The position numbers were made by a program, and so were the translations under genes. A stretch of 64,000 nucleotides of DNA, taken from the NCBI RefSeq assembly GCF_001676615.1, contig NZ_LYXZ01000001.1, positions 434,001 through 498,000 on the forward strand, in the 5' to 3' direction. Numbering within the stretch: the first letter of the stretch is position 1; every line of letters starts with the position of its first letter. Shown here piece by piece: positions 18,805 through 27,798 of this stretch. This DNA comes from Labrys sp. WJW. GTDB lineage: Bacteria > Pseudomonadota > Alphaproteobacteria > Rhizobiales > Labraceae. The notes beneath the pieces were generated by a model that was not told the DNA's origin, did no database searches, and saw only the letters and a list, made by a program, of their open reading frames with translations.

Positions 18805-20541
18805 TCAGCGCTTCTTGGGCATGTAGAGGTCGGTAATCGTGCCTTCGAAGGCCTCCGCGGCCATCCCGATCGTTTCCGACAGGGTTGGATGGGGATGGAT
18901 CGTCGCGCCGATATCGACCGCATCCGCCCCCATCTCGATGGCGAGCGCGGCCTCGGCGATGAGATCGCCCGCATTGGTGCCGACGATGCCGCAGCCGATG
19001 ATGCGCTCCGAGCCCTCCTCGAACAGCACCTTGGTCATGCCCTCGTCCCGCCCGAGCGACAGGGCGCGGCCGGAGGCAGCCCAGGGGAAGACGCCCTTGC
19101 CATATTTGACGCCGCGCGCCTTGGCCTCGTTCTCGGTCAGGCCGACCCAGGCGACCTCGGGATCGGTATAGGCCACCGAGGGGATCACCTTGGCGTCGAA
19201 GAAGGCCTTGTGTCCCGCCGCGTTCTCGGCCGCGACCTTGCCTTCATGCACGGCCTTGTGGGCGAGCATCGGCTGGCCGACCACATCGCCGATGGCGAAG
19301 ATGTGCGGGACGTTGGTGCGCATCTGCTTGTCGACGGCAATGAAGCCGCGTTCGTCGACGGCGACGCCGGCATTTTCCGCACCGATCAGGCGCCCGTTCG
19401 GGCGGCGGCCGACCGCGACCAGGATCTTGTCGAAGCGATCGGTCGCCGGGGCGCTGCCGCCCTCGAACGAGACGGTCAGCCCGTCCGGCCCGGCCTCGAC
19501 CTTGGTGACCTTGGCCTTGAGATGGATCGCCTCGAATTGCTTGGAGACGCGCTTCATCAGCGGCGTGACGATGTCCTTGTCGGCGCCGGGAATGATCTGG
19601 TCCATCAGTTCGACGATGGTGACCCTGGATCCCAGTGCCTGGTAGACCGTGGCCATTTCGAGCCCGATGATGCCGCCGCCGACGACGAGCAGGCGCTTGG
19701 GAACGTTGTCGAGCGCCAGGGCACCGGTGGAATCGATCACCCGGCGGTCATCCTGCGGGATGAAGGGCAGCACCACCGGCTCCGAACCGGCTGCGATGAT
19801 GGCATGCTCGAAGCTGACCGACTTGGTACCGTCCTCGCCCTGCACCTCGATACGGTCGGGCGCGGTGAAGCGGCCGGTGCCGGTGACGACGGTGACCTTG
19901 CGCTGCTTGGCGAGGCCGCCGAGGCCGCCCGTCAGTTTCCTGATCACGCTGTCCTTCCAGCCGCGCAGCTTGTCGATGTCGACCTCGGGCGCCGCGAAGG
20001 TAACACCGTGAGCTCCCATTTCCTGGCTTTCGGAAATCACCTTGGCGGCATGGAGCAGCGCCTTGGAGGGAATGCAGCCGACATTCAGGCAGACGCCGCC
20101 AAGCTGCGGCCAACGCTCGATCAGCACCACCTGCTTGCCGAGGTCGGCGGCCCGGAACGCAGCCGTGTAGCCGCCGGGACCACCGCCCAGCACGACGACT
20201 TCGCCATGGATGTCGCCCTTGCCGCCGCTGACGGGTTGGGCGGCGGGCGCGGCCGCCTTCGGCACCTCGTTGGGAGCCGCCGCCGGGGCAACGGCTGTCG
20301 CCGCGCCAGCCATCTTCACGATGACGTCGCCTTCGCTGACCTTGTCGCCGATCTTGACCGTGACCTCGGCGATCGTGCCCGCCGCCGGTGCGGGCACTTC
20401 CATCGTCGCCTTGTCGGATTCCAGCGAGACCAGGGGATCGTCGGCCTGGACCTGATCGCCCGGCTTCACATGGATCTCGATAACAGGCACGCCCTTGAAG
20501 TCGCCGATGTCGGGGACGCGGACTTCGTTTCCATTGCTCAT
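18805..20541 (-). CDS. lpdA: Dihydrolipoamide dehydrogenase (E3) with N-terminal lipoyl domain
   Basis: 578 residues, about 100 longer than the standard E3 because of an N-terminal lipoyl domain (1-80, lipoylation lysine K44 in SDKATMEVP) and an Ala/Pro linker. The FAD motif GGGPGGYTA is at 119-127, the redox disulfide C151-C156 in GGVCLNVGCIPSK, the NAD motif VVGGGIIGLE in the middle, and the active-site HPHPTLSE near the end. It reoxidises the dihydrolipoyl groups of E2. 34 bp downstream of aceF; the lipoyl domain here is nearly the same as the one on that E2. Confidence 0.95.
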   Translation of the reverse strand: MSNGNEVRVPDIGDFKGVPVIEIHVKPGDQVQADDPLVSLESDKATMEVPAPAAGTIAEVTVKIGDKVSEGDVIVKMAGAATAVAPAAAPNEVPKAAAPAAQPVSGGKGDIHGEVVVLGGGPGGYTAAFRAADLGKQVVLIERWPQLGGVCLNVGCIPSKALLHAAKVISESQEMGAHGVTFAAPEVDIDKLRGWKDSVIRKLTGGLGGLAKQRKVTVVTGTGRFTAPDRIEVQGEDGTKSVSFEHAIIAAGSEPVVLPFIPQDDRRVIDSTGALALDNVPKRLLVVGGGIIGLEMATVYQALGSRVTIVELMDQIIPGADKDIVTPLMKRVSKQFEAIHLKAKVTKVEAGPDGLTVSFEGGSAPATDRFDKILVAVGRRPNGRLIGAENAGVAVDERGFIAVDKQMRTNVPHIFAIGDVVGQPMLAHKAVHEGKVAAENAAGHKAFFDAKVIPSVAYTDPEVAWVGLTENEAKARGVKYGKGVFPWAASGRALSLGRDEGMTKVLFEEGSERIIGCGIVGTNAGDLIAEAALAIEMGADAVDIGATIHPHPTLSETIGMAAEAFEGTITDLYMPKKR

Positions 20542-20575
20542 CTTGTCTCTCCCGAGTGTTGCGAAATCCGGCCGG

Positions 20576-21841
20576 TCAGAGGATCAGCCGTCGAACATCC
20601 TCGAGCGAGGTGCACAAATGCCGGGCGAAGCGGGCCGCAAGCGCCCCGTCGATCACCCGATGATCATAGGAGAGAGAGACCGGCAGCATCAGGCGCGGCT
20701 TGAACTCGGCGCCATCCCAGACCGGCGCCATCTTCGAGCGTACCACGCCCAGGATGGCCACCTCGGGCGCATTCACAATCGGGGTGAAGGCGGTGCCGCC
20801 GATGCCGCCCAGCGAGGAGATCGAGAAGGTGCCGCCGCTCATGTCGGCGGGGCCGAGCTTGCCGTCGCGCGCCTTCTTGGAGATGTCGCCCATCTCCTTG
20901 CTGATCTCGTGGATGCCCTTGCGGTCGGCATCCTTGATCACCGGAACGACGAGGCCATCGGGCGTGTCGACGGCGATGCCGATATTGTAGAACTTCTTGT
21001 AGATCAGGGCGTCCTTTTCCGGCGAAAGCGAGGCGTTGAATTCCGGGAAGGCACGCAGGGCCGAAACCGAGGCCTTGATCAGGAAGGCCAGCAGGGTGAC
21101 GCGGAAGCCCTTCTCCTTGGCTGCGGTGTCCAGTTCCTTGCGATAGGCCTCGATGTCGGTGATGTCGGCCTCGTCATTGTGGGTGACGTGGGGCACGTTG
21201 AGCCAGGCCCTATGCAGATGGGGGCCTGAGAGCCGCTTGATGCGCGAGAGCGGCTTGGTCTCGATCGGGCCGAACTTGGAGAAATCGACAGCGGGGATTT
21301 CGGGGATGCCCGTACCGGCCGCCGCCGGTGCCGAAGCGGCCGGGGCCGGTCCCTTGAGGAAGGCGCGCACATCCTCGAGGGTGATGCGTCCCTTCTCGCC
21401 GGTACCCTTGAGCTGGTTGAGGTCCACCGAGAGCTCGCGCGCCAGGCGGCGCACCGAAGGGCTGGCATGCACGCCCGAGAAATCGGCGATGGCGCCGCGG
21501 GTCGGCGCGGGAGCGGACACCGGAGCCGCCGCTGCTGGCGCAGGCGCGGCGGCAGGCGCCGGCTCCTGCTGTTCGACGAGGGACGGCGGCTGAGCCATCC
21601 CCCCCTCCCCGGCCTGGATCACGACGAGAGGCGCGCCCTCGCTGACCTTGTCGCCGAGCTTGACCAGGATCTGCTCGACGATGCCGGCCGCGGTCGAGGG
21701 CACCTCCATGGTTGCCTTGTCGGATTCGAGCGACACCAGCGGGTCGTCGACATTCACCTTGTCGCCCACATTGACGAGGATTTCGATGACAGGGACGTCC
21801 TTGAAGTCGCCGATATCTGGAACTTTGATCTCGGTGGGCAC
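20576..21841 (-). CDS. aceF: Pyruvate dehydrogenase complex dihydrolipoyl acetyltransferase (E2)
   Basis: 421 residues: a single lipoyl domain (1-75, K42), Ala/Pro-rich linker, peripheral-subunit-binding domain (about 127-160, SPSVRRLARELSVDL..GTGEKGRITLEDV), second linker, and catalytic domain (about 195-421) ending in the active-site motif SYDHRVIDGA. E2 transfers acetyl groups from E1 to coenzyme A and forms the core of the complex. The usual gammaproteobacterial protein carries up to three lipoyl domains; here there is one, with another on E3. Second gene of the aceE-aceF-lpdA unit. Confidence 0.95.
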   Translation of the reverse strand: MPTEIKVPDIGDFKDVPVIEILVNVGDKVNVDDPLVSLESDKATMEVPSTAAGIVEQILVKLGDKVSEGAPLVVIQAGEGGMAQPPSLVEQQEPAPAAAPAPAAAAPVSAPAPTRGAIADFSGVHASPSVRRLARELSVDLNQLKGTGEKGRITLEDVRAFLKGPAPAASAPAAAGTGIPEIPAVDFSKFGPIETKPLSRIKRLSGPHLHRAWLNVPHVTHNDEADITDIEAYRKELDTAAKEKGFRVTLLAFLIKASVSALRAFPEFNASLSPEKDALIYKKFYNIGIAVDTPDGLVVPVIKDADRKGIHEISKEMGDISKKARDGKLGPADMSGGTFSISSLGGIGGTAFTPIVNAPEVAILGVVRSKMAPVWDGAEFKPRLMLPVSLSYDHRVIDGALAARFARHLCTSLEDVRRLIL

Positions 21842-21968
21842 GGGAGTTCCTCCTGAAGACGGTTGGCCCGTTTGGGCTGATGCGCGTGATGGGTCGGCAA
21901 AGTGGCGTGCGGTGCACCCGGGATCTGGCGGCCACCTGTGCGGCTGCCAGGTCTCGGGGCGCGCCGGC

Positions 21969-24632
21969 TCAGACGGTGGCGGGATTGGCCTTGGACGGAT
22001 CGAGCCCGTATTTGCGGATGGCCTCGGCGACGAGCGCAGGCTTCACCGCCCCCTCCTCGGCCAGACTCTTGAGCGCGGCGACCGCGATCCAATGCCTGTC
22101 GACCTCGAAGAAGTGGCGCAGGCGCCGACGATAGTCCGAGCGGCCGAAGCCGTCCGTGCCCAGGACGCGGTAGCGGCCGGGCACCCAGGTCCGGATCTGG
22201 TCGGCGTACAGGCGCATATAGTCGGTGGCGGCGATCACCGGTCCCTGCCGGCCCCCCAAACAGGTTTCGACATAGCTTTTCCTCGGCGCCGCCTCGGGAT
22301 TGAGGAGGTTCCAGCGCTCGACCGCGACGGCCTCGCGGCGCAGCTCGGTGAAGCTCGGGCAGCTCCAGATATCGGCCTCCACGCCGAAATCGGCAGCGAG
22401 CAGCTCGGCCGCGGCGATGACTTCCCGCAGGATCGTGCCCGATCCCAGGAGCTGGACGCGCAAGGGCGTCTGCTTCTGAGCCTGCCTGAACAGGTACATC
22501 CCCTTGACGATGCCCTCCTCGGCACCGGCAGGCATGGCCGGATGCTCGTAGTTCTCGTTCATCACGGTGAGGTAGTAGAAGACGTCTTCCTGCTCGGCGT
22601 ACATGCGCCGCAAGCCGTCCTGGACGATGACGGCGACCTCATAGGCGAAGGTCGGATCGTAGGAGAGGCAGTTGGGGATCGTGCCCGAGATCAGGTGCGA
22701 ATGGCCGTCCTCATGCTGCAGGCCTTCGCCGTTCAGCGTGGTGCGCCCGGCGGTGCCGCCCACCAGGAAGCCGCGGGCCCGCATGTCGCCGGCCGCCCAT
22801 GCCAGGTCCCCGATGCGCTGGAAGCCGAACATCGAGTAATAGATGTAGAAGGGGATCATCGGCGCGTCCGAGGTCGAATAGGACGTCGCGGCCGCGATCC
22901 ATGACGACATCGCGCCGGCCTCGTTGATGCCCTCCTGCAGGAGCTGGCCTGATTTGTCCTCCTTGTAGAACATCAGCTGATTGGCATCCTCGGGCCGGTA
23001 GAGCTGGCCGACCTGACTGAAGATACCGAATTGCCGGAACATGCCTTCCATGCCGAAGGTGCGGCTCTCGTCTGGCACGATAGGCACGACGCGCTTGCCG
23101 ATCTGCTTGTCGCGCAGCAGCGTGTTGAGCACGCGCACGAAGGCCATGGTGGTCGAGATTTCGCGGCCTTCGGTGGATTTGAGCTGTGCATCGAAAGCCG
23201 AGAGCGGCGGCACTTCCAGCGCCGTCGATTTCGCCCGGCGCGAAGGCAGGGAACCACCGAGCGCGGCGCGGCGCTGGCTGAGATAAGCGAGCTCCTTGCT
23301 GCCCTCCTCGAAACGGATGAAGGGGATCTCGGCCAGCTTCTCGTCGGTGATCTCGGTGAGGCCGAAGCGGTCGCGGAACTCCTTGAGGGAATGCTCGCCC
23401 ATCTTCTTTTGCTGATGGGTGATGTTCTGGCCTTCACCCGCCTCGCCCATGCCATAACCCTTGACGGTCTTGGCCAGGATCAGCGTCGGCTGGCCCTTGT
23501 GCTCGCTGGCGGCCTTGTAGGCGGCGTAGACCTTGAGGGGATCGTGGCCGCCGCGCACCAGCGCCCAGATCTGGTCGTCCGTCCAGTCCTTGACCATGGC
23601 GGCGGTTTCCGGCGACTTGCCGAAGAAGTGCTCGCGGACATAGGCGCCGTTCTTGGACTTGTAGTCCTGATATTCGCCGTCGACCGTCTCGCTCATGATC
23701 TTGAGCAGCGCGCCGCTGGTATCCCTGGCGAGAAGATCGTCCCAGCCCGAGCCCCAGATCACCTTGATCACGTTCCAGCCGGCACCCTTGAACTGGGCCT
23801 CCAGCTCCTGGATCACCTTGCCGTTGCCGCGCACCGGCCCGTCGAGGCGCTGCAGGTTGCAGTTGATGACGAAGATGAGGTTGTCGAGTTTCTCGCGCGC
23901 GGCGAGAGAGATGGCGCCGGTCGATTCCGGTTCGTCCATCTCGCCGTCGCCGAGGAAGGCCCAGACCTTGCGCGGGGCGGTATCGGCAAAGCCGCGGTTG
24001 TGGAGGTATTTCAGGAAGCGCGCCTGATAGATCGCCATCAGCGGCCCCAACCCCATGGAGACCGTGGGGAACTGCCAGTAGTCCGGCATCAGCCAGGGGT
24101 GGGGATAGGACGACAGCCCCTTGCCGTCGACCTCCTGGCGGAAGGCAAGCAGTTGCTCCTCGCTGAGGCGCCCCTCCACGAAGGAGCGGGCGTAGATACC
24201 GGGCGAGACATGGCCTTGCACATAGATGAGGTCGCCGCCGTGATCCTTGGTCGGCGCGTGCCAGAAATGCATGTAGCCGGTGTCGTAGAGCAGCGCCGAC
24301 GACTGGAAGCTGGCGATATGGCCGCCGAGCTCGGACGAGGTCTTGTTGGCGCGCAGCACGATCGCCATCGCGTTCCAGCGAATGATCGAGCGGATGTGGT
24401 GCTCGATGGCCCGGTCGCCGGGATGGGCGGGCTGCCTGTCGGCCGGGATGGTGTTGAGATAGGGCGTGTTGGCCGAATAGGGCACCGGCGTCCCGCGTTT
24501 GCGGGCGCCTGCCATGACCTGGTCGAGCAGAAAATGGGCCCGGTCCGGGCCCTCGACCTCGATGACGCCGTCAAGCGACTCGAGCCACTCTCGGGTTTCG
24601 GCCGGATTGGTGTCCTTAATCTCGTCGCTCAT
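21969..24632 (-). CDS. aceE: Pyruvate dehydrogenase E1 component, homodimeric type
   Basis: 887 residues, the single-chain E1 that binds thiamine diphosphate and decarboxylates pyruvate. The cofactor motif runs from GDGEMDEPES (228-237) to NCNLQRLDG (257-265). The DIYFQG-like middle is preceded by KTVKGYGMG and the C-terminal half keeps the transketolase pyrimidine-binding and C-terminal domains. Alphaproteobacteria usually carry the two-chain PdhA/PdhB enzyme, so this AceE-type gene is probably an additional or alternative complex. First gene of the unit; its upstream region has a 16-bp palindrome. Confidence 0.96.
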   Translation of the reverse strand: MSDEIKDTNPAETREWLESLDGVIEVEGPDRAHFLLDQVMAGARKRGTPVPYSANTPYLNTIPADRQPAHPGDRAIEHHIRSIIRWNAMAIVLRANKTSSELGGHIASFQSSALLYDTGYMHFWHAPTKDHGGDLIYVQGHVSPGIYARSFVEGRLSEEQLLAFRQEVDGKGLSSYPHPWLMPDYWQFPTVSMGLGPLMAIYQARFLKYLHNRGFADTAPRKVWAFLGDGEMDEPESTGAISLAAREKLDNLIFVINCNLQRLDGPVRGNGKVIQELEAQFKGAGWNVIKVIWGSGWDDLLARDTSGALLKIMSETVDGEYQDYKSKNGAYVREHFFGKSPETAAMVKDWTDDQIWALVRGGHDPLKVYAAYKAASEHKGQPTLILAKTVKGYGMGEAGEGQNITHQQKKMGEHSLKEFRDRFGLTEITDEKLAEIPFIRFEEGSKELAYLSQRRAALGGSLPSRRAKSTALEVPPLSAFDAQLKSTEGREISTTMAFVRVLNTLLRDKQIGKRVVPIVPDESRTFGMEGMFRQFGIFSQVGQLYRPEDANQLMFYKEDKSGQLLQEGINEAGAMSSWIAAATSYSTSDAPMIPFYIYYSMFGFQRIGDLAWAAGDMRARGFLVGGTAGRTTLNGEGLQHEDGHSHLISGTIPNCLSYDPTFAYEVAVIVQDGLRRMYAEQEDVFYYLTVMNENYEHPAMPAGAEEGIVKGMYLFRQAQKQTPLRVQLLGSGTILREVIAAAELLAADFGVEADIWSCPSFTELRREAVAVERWNLLNPEAAPRKSYVETCLGGRQGPVIAATDYMRLYADQIRTWVPGRYRVLGTDGFGRSDYRRRLRHFFEVDRHWIAVAALKSLAEEGAVKPALVAEAIRKYGLDPSKANPATV

Positions 24633-24706
24633 GCGCGATCCCTACTGTCTGGATAAGCCGATAGGCGGGAATAGTCGGAAACTCGGGAAACTCTGGAGGC
24701 AGGCAG

Positions 24707-24722
24707 GACTGTTCGAACAGTC
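24707..24722. promoter_or_regulatory. Perfect 16-bp palindrome upstream of aceE
   Basis: GACTGTTCGAACAGTC, 75 bp ahead of the aceE start codon, with the tandem repeat GGAAACTCGGGAAACTC between the two. It does not resemble the PdhR site, so the regulator is unknown. Confidence 0.5.
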
Positions 24723-24799
24723 TGATCGCAGCGGGAATTGTCCGCTCCGGTAGGCATCGTCGTCGATTTTTGCGCGCAGCTGTTGCGTATCTTTCCGGA

Positions 24800-25093
24800 C
24801 GCAGGCCGGCACGAGAGCTTCGGTGACAAGTCGACCGTCTTCCGAGGTTGCAAGCGATGAAATCGAATTCATGTCGACAGCGATCTTACCGGCGATCCGG
24901 CCAGGCGCCACAATGAAAACGATGCCGGCCTTCCCGGCCAGCTCATAGCCAGTGGCATAGGCGGCGGCGCCCGGTTCAACCAGGTGCTGGGGAACCATCC
25001 TGCCGGCACCCGGATGAAGCTCATGCCCGCCCTTGATCAGATGGCCCGCCATGGGCGCTCCCGTGATCCCAGTCCAATGACGTCCGGCTTCAT
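24800..25093 (-). pseudogene. glxR: Remnant of 2-hydroxy-3-oxopropionate (tartronate semialdehyde) reductase
   Basis: Begins at ATG 25093 with MKPDVIGLG; a single-base deletion then shifts the frame and the sequence continues as TGAPMAGHLIKGGHELH, VPQHLVEPGAAAYATG and GKIAVDMNSISSLATSE. This is the N-terminal NAD-binding half of the 3-hydroxyisobutyrate/tartronate-semialdehyde reductase family (compare the usual IGLGIMGAPMAGHLIKAGHEL). About 25 residues are missing between the second and third segments and the catalytic C-terminal half is gone. The enzyme would have followed glyoxylate carboligase in using glyoxylate, the product of the allantoin pathway encoded at 14.8-16.2 kb. Confidence 0.7.
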
Positions 25094-25305
25094 GACACCG
25101 CCCTCCCATGCTTCGGCCTGCTAGATTCCCCCAATCCAATCCGCCAATCCAATCCGCGCCCCCCACAAGGAAGCGACTGGCTGCCAGCAAGTTAGAGCAC
25201 AAAAGCCAACGATTGGCCGGGTGTTTTCACATCGTGGAATGCACAAGTATCGTTCCACGCAAACCTCGATCGTATCAGCGCGCGACGTCAGGCAAGCGGC
25301 CGGCG

Positions 25306-25659
25306 TCATTGCGGGAGAAAGGCGACGCCGACCAGATGCGCACCATGACCGACCAGCCAGCGCGACGCCTCCGGCTTGAACTGCACGAAACCTTCACTTT
25401 GCAGCGTTGTCAGCAGACGATGGGCGGTCGAGGGTGCCAAATTCGTGCTTCGAACAATTTCGCGTAGCGTCATGCCATCGGGATCTTGCGCGATGCATTT
25501 GAGGATCGACAAGGCACGCAGGACCGCCTGCACACAACCGCGGCCACCTGAGATCTCATAGCCGCCGTTCAAGAGCGCAGGCGTTCCCCGTTCCGCGCCG
25601 CCATTTTCGTGACCGCCGAGTTCCCACAGGCGCTGCGCCGTCCCAGCGATTGAGTCCAC
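25306..25659 (-). pseudogene. Truncated IclR-family regulator, DNA-binding part only
   Basis: 117 codons from GTG 25659, which has GGGAGG at the right distance. Residues about 42-115 form an IclR winged helix (VQAVLRALSILKCIAQ, MTLREIVRSTNLAPSTAHRLLTTLQSEGFVQF, WLVGHGAHLVG) and then a stop codon follows; the effector domain of about 170 residues is missing. The motif is of the AllR/glyoxylate-regulator kind. Together with the reductase remnant on the same strand just downstream, it suggests decay of a glyoxylate-use locus. A free DNA-binding domain could still be made, so this may not be silent. Confidence 0.65.
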
Positions 25660-25853
25660 TGCGACCTCCCCTGATTTCCCGAGATGCAGGCGCGTTATGT
25701 CGAGAGAATATTTATACGTCCAATATATCCTTCGGATAGAATTATATCTCAAACGTATTTATCGGTATGTTGTCTGGATGCCCCATACCGCTCTTGCCAT
25801 GCCGGGCGGAAGACTGAACAAGGAGCTGAACCGAACCGGGTAATGGCCTGTCG

Positions 25854-25979
25854 TCAGGGCCGGAAATAGTGGCGCGTTTCGATCAGGAAGCGATCGACCG
25901 CGGCACTGCGGTCGTCACGGTAGAGCATCATGACATCGGCAACCGGCGCAGTGGGATCGTCGTGCAATTTCGTCAAAAG
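25854..25979 (-). pseudogene. C-terminal fragment of a LysR-type regulator
   Basis: Forty-odd codons bounded upstream by an in-frame stop, reading KLHDDPTAPVADVMMLYRDD then RSAAVDRFLIETRHYFRP and a stop. The pattern LYR(D)..AVDRFL..T..YF is how many LysR effector domains end. It sits directly downstream of the intact LysR gene at 26100-27008 and cannot be its continuation. The rest of 25660-26099 holds no gene that I can support. Confidence 0.4.
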
Positions 25980-26099
25980 CTATCCGCAGCCTGGCGATGT
26001 GAATAGCGTCTCCGACTCCCTTTTGAGGAGGTCGAGACAGCGAGCGGTGTTGGTCCCTCGACGTCGTACGACGGCGGCGGCTGGACGAACCATCGGGTC

Positions 26100-27008
26100 C
26101 TAGCCGTCACGGCCCCAGAGGTCCGGGTTGCGCTTGAAATACTCAATCAGCATCTGCGTGAGCACCCGCACTTTCCGCGTGGGATACTGCCCCGGCGGGC
26201 GGACGACATAGGCGGCTCCCGGAGGGACCGGATAGCGTGTCATGATAGGAACCAGAGCGCCGGATGCCAGATATTCATAGGTGATGCAATCGGGGAGCCA
26301 GGCGATGCCGAGACCTGCTGCCGCCGCCGCCGCAAGTGCTATGGCGCTGTCGGCCTTGAACCTGCCTTGCGGCTGAACCGTGACGATCTTGTCGCCATCC
26401 ATGAACTGCCAGGCTTCGGTTCCCTGCATGAGGGCCTGATGGGCGACGAGTTCGCCCAGAGTTTCCGGTGATCCGTGCAACTCGATATAGTTCGGGCTTG
26501 CGACAAGCTTTCCATGGATCGGCCCGACACGCTTGGCGATCAAGTTGGAGTCCTGAAGATAAGCGCCCCTGATCGCGCAATCGAAACCCTCTGCGATGAG
26601 ATCGACGAAGCGATCGCTGTAGGACGTATGGATGTGAAGCTTCGGGTGCAGACGCGCCATTTCCGCGAGCACAGGAGCGAAATGGGTCACGCCGAAGGTA
26701 AGCGGCATGGCAACCCTCAGGCCGCCGCGCAACTCGCCGGTGGGGAGGATCGCTTCCCTGGCCGTATCGATTTCGGCGCTGGCTCTGGCGGCATGGTCTC
26801 TGAACGTGATTCCCGCTTCCGTAAGCGCAGCTCCGCGGGTCGTTCGCGCAAGAAGCTGGACGCCAAGCTCCGCTTCAACCCGAAAAAGCCGCCGGCTGAC
26901 GATTGACTTGGAGACGCCGAGCCGGCGCGCGGCCGCCGATACGCCCCCTGCATCGGCCACTGCAACGAATGTCTGTAGATCTTCGATGTCCAACTCGGCG
27001 TTCCTCAT
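26100..27008 (-). CDS. LysR-family transcriptional regulator
   Basis: 302 residues with helix-turn-helix at 8-66 (DLQTFVAVADAGGVSAAARRL, SKSIVSRRLFRVEAELG) and the effector fold of the CrgA/DhcR-like branch (GELRGGLRVAMPLTFG, APVLAEMARLHPKLHI, DCAIRGAYL). Divergent from the YcaC-like hydrolase gene with a 139-bp gap, so it likely controls the hydrolase-oxidoreductase pair. The target site is not obvious by eye. Confidence 0.9.
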   Translation of the reverse strand: MRNAELDIEDLQTFVAVADAGGVSAAARRLGVSKSIVSRRLFRVEAELGVQLLARTTRGAALTEAGITFRDHAARASAEIDTAREAILPTGELRGGLRVAMPLTFGVTHFAPVLAEMARLHPKLHIHTSYSDRFVDLIAEGFDCAIRGAYLQDSNLIAKRVGPIHGKLVASPNYIELHGSPETLGELVAHQALMQGTEAWQFMDGDKIVTVQPQGRFKADSAIALAAAAAAGLGIAWLPDCITYEYLASGALVPIMTRYPVPPGAAYVVRPPGQYPTRKVRVLTQMLIEYFKRNPDLWGRDG

Positions 27009-27147
27009 TTCGCGACACAGCGTGCCGGACTATGCCGCTACCGCATCATCAAAAGGAACGACAAATTGTGGCTGGCAAGCGTCGCGCCGCCGGCGCATGT
27101 CTCCTGCAAACCCAATGCCGCACAAAGCGGCTGCAAAGGACGCAACA

Positions 27148-27798
27148 ATGACCTTTCGTAACGGCCTTGCTTCGCTTCTTCGGCCCGAAGACTCGGTCCT
27201 CGTTCTGATCGACCACCAGCCCTACCAGCTCGCCAACCTGAACAGCCACGATCCTCACATGGTGGTCAACAATTCGACGGCACTGGCCAAGGCCGCCAAG
27301 GCATTTGGCGTTCCCACCATCCTGACGAGCGTGGTCGCGGACCGGGGCGGCGTCATCTTCCCCCAGATCACCGATGTCTTCCCCGACCAGGAAGTGATCG
27401 ACCGGACCTTTATCAACACCTGGGAAGACCGGAAGGTGGTCGACGCCGTCAAGGCCACCGGCCGCAAGCAGTTGATCATCGCGGGCCTGTGGACCGAGAT
27501 TTGCGTTGCGATGCCGACGATCCAAGCACTCGGCGAAGGTTGGGACGTGACGGTTGTCACCGATGCGTCCGGCGGCACTTCGGTCGAGGCCCACGAGGTC
27601 GCTATCCAGCGCATGATCATGGCCGGTGCGAACATGATGACCTGGCTGGCTGTGGCTTCGGAATGGCAGCGCGATTGGGCGCGTACGGAGCATGCCGCAG
27701 AGCTTTCGGAGGTACTGGTGCACCATGCTGCCGGCAGCGGCATTGCCTTCCTCTGGGAGCAACAACTGCTCAAAACGCCTGTGCCGAGCCAAGGCTGA
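27148..27798 (+). CDS. Isochorismatase-family (YcaC-like) cysteine hydrolase
   Basis: 216 residues from ATG 27148 behind AAGGA. The family pattern is clear: VLVLIDHQPYQ with D22, NNSTALAKAAKAF, GKKQ-like GRKQLIIAGLWTEICVAMP with the catalytic cysteine C119, and VVTDASGGTS. Most resembles E. coli YcaC, a protein of unproved substrate; related enzymes cleave amides, nicotinamide or isochorismate. A paralogue with the same GLWTE-[IV]-C motif is at 49641, also beside a LysR gene. Followed by a quinone-reductase-like gene on the same strand. Confidence 0.88.
   Translation: MTFRNGLASLLRPEDSVLVLIDHQPYQLANLNSHDPHMVVNNSTALAKAAKAFGVPTILTSVVADRGGVIFPQITDVFPDQEVIDRTFINTWEDRKVVDAVKATGRKQLIIAGLWTEICVAMPTIQALGEGWDVTVVTDASGGTSVEAHEVAIQRMIMAGANMMTWLAVASEWQRDWARTEHAAELSEVLVHHAAGSGIAFLWEQQLLKTPVPSQG

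Noticed and set aside
18682..20703. 673-codon plus-strand frame over lpdA
   Set aside because: Antisense to a clearly functional dihydrolipoamide dehydrogenase gene; Asp/Gly/His-rich mirror composition.
23031..24656. 541-codon plus-strand frame over aceE
   Set aside because: Mirror frame of a highly conserved enzyme gene.
24642..25202. Intact 186-codon gene on the minus strand
   Set aside because: Only the middle resembles a reductase, the start is lost to a frameshift and the end is unrelated sequence; listed as a remnant instead.
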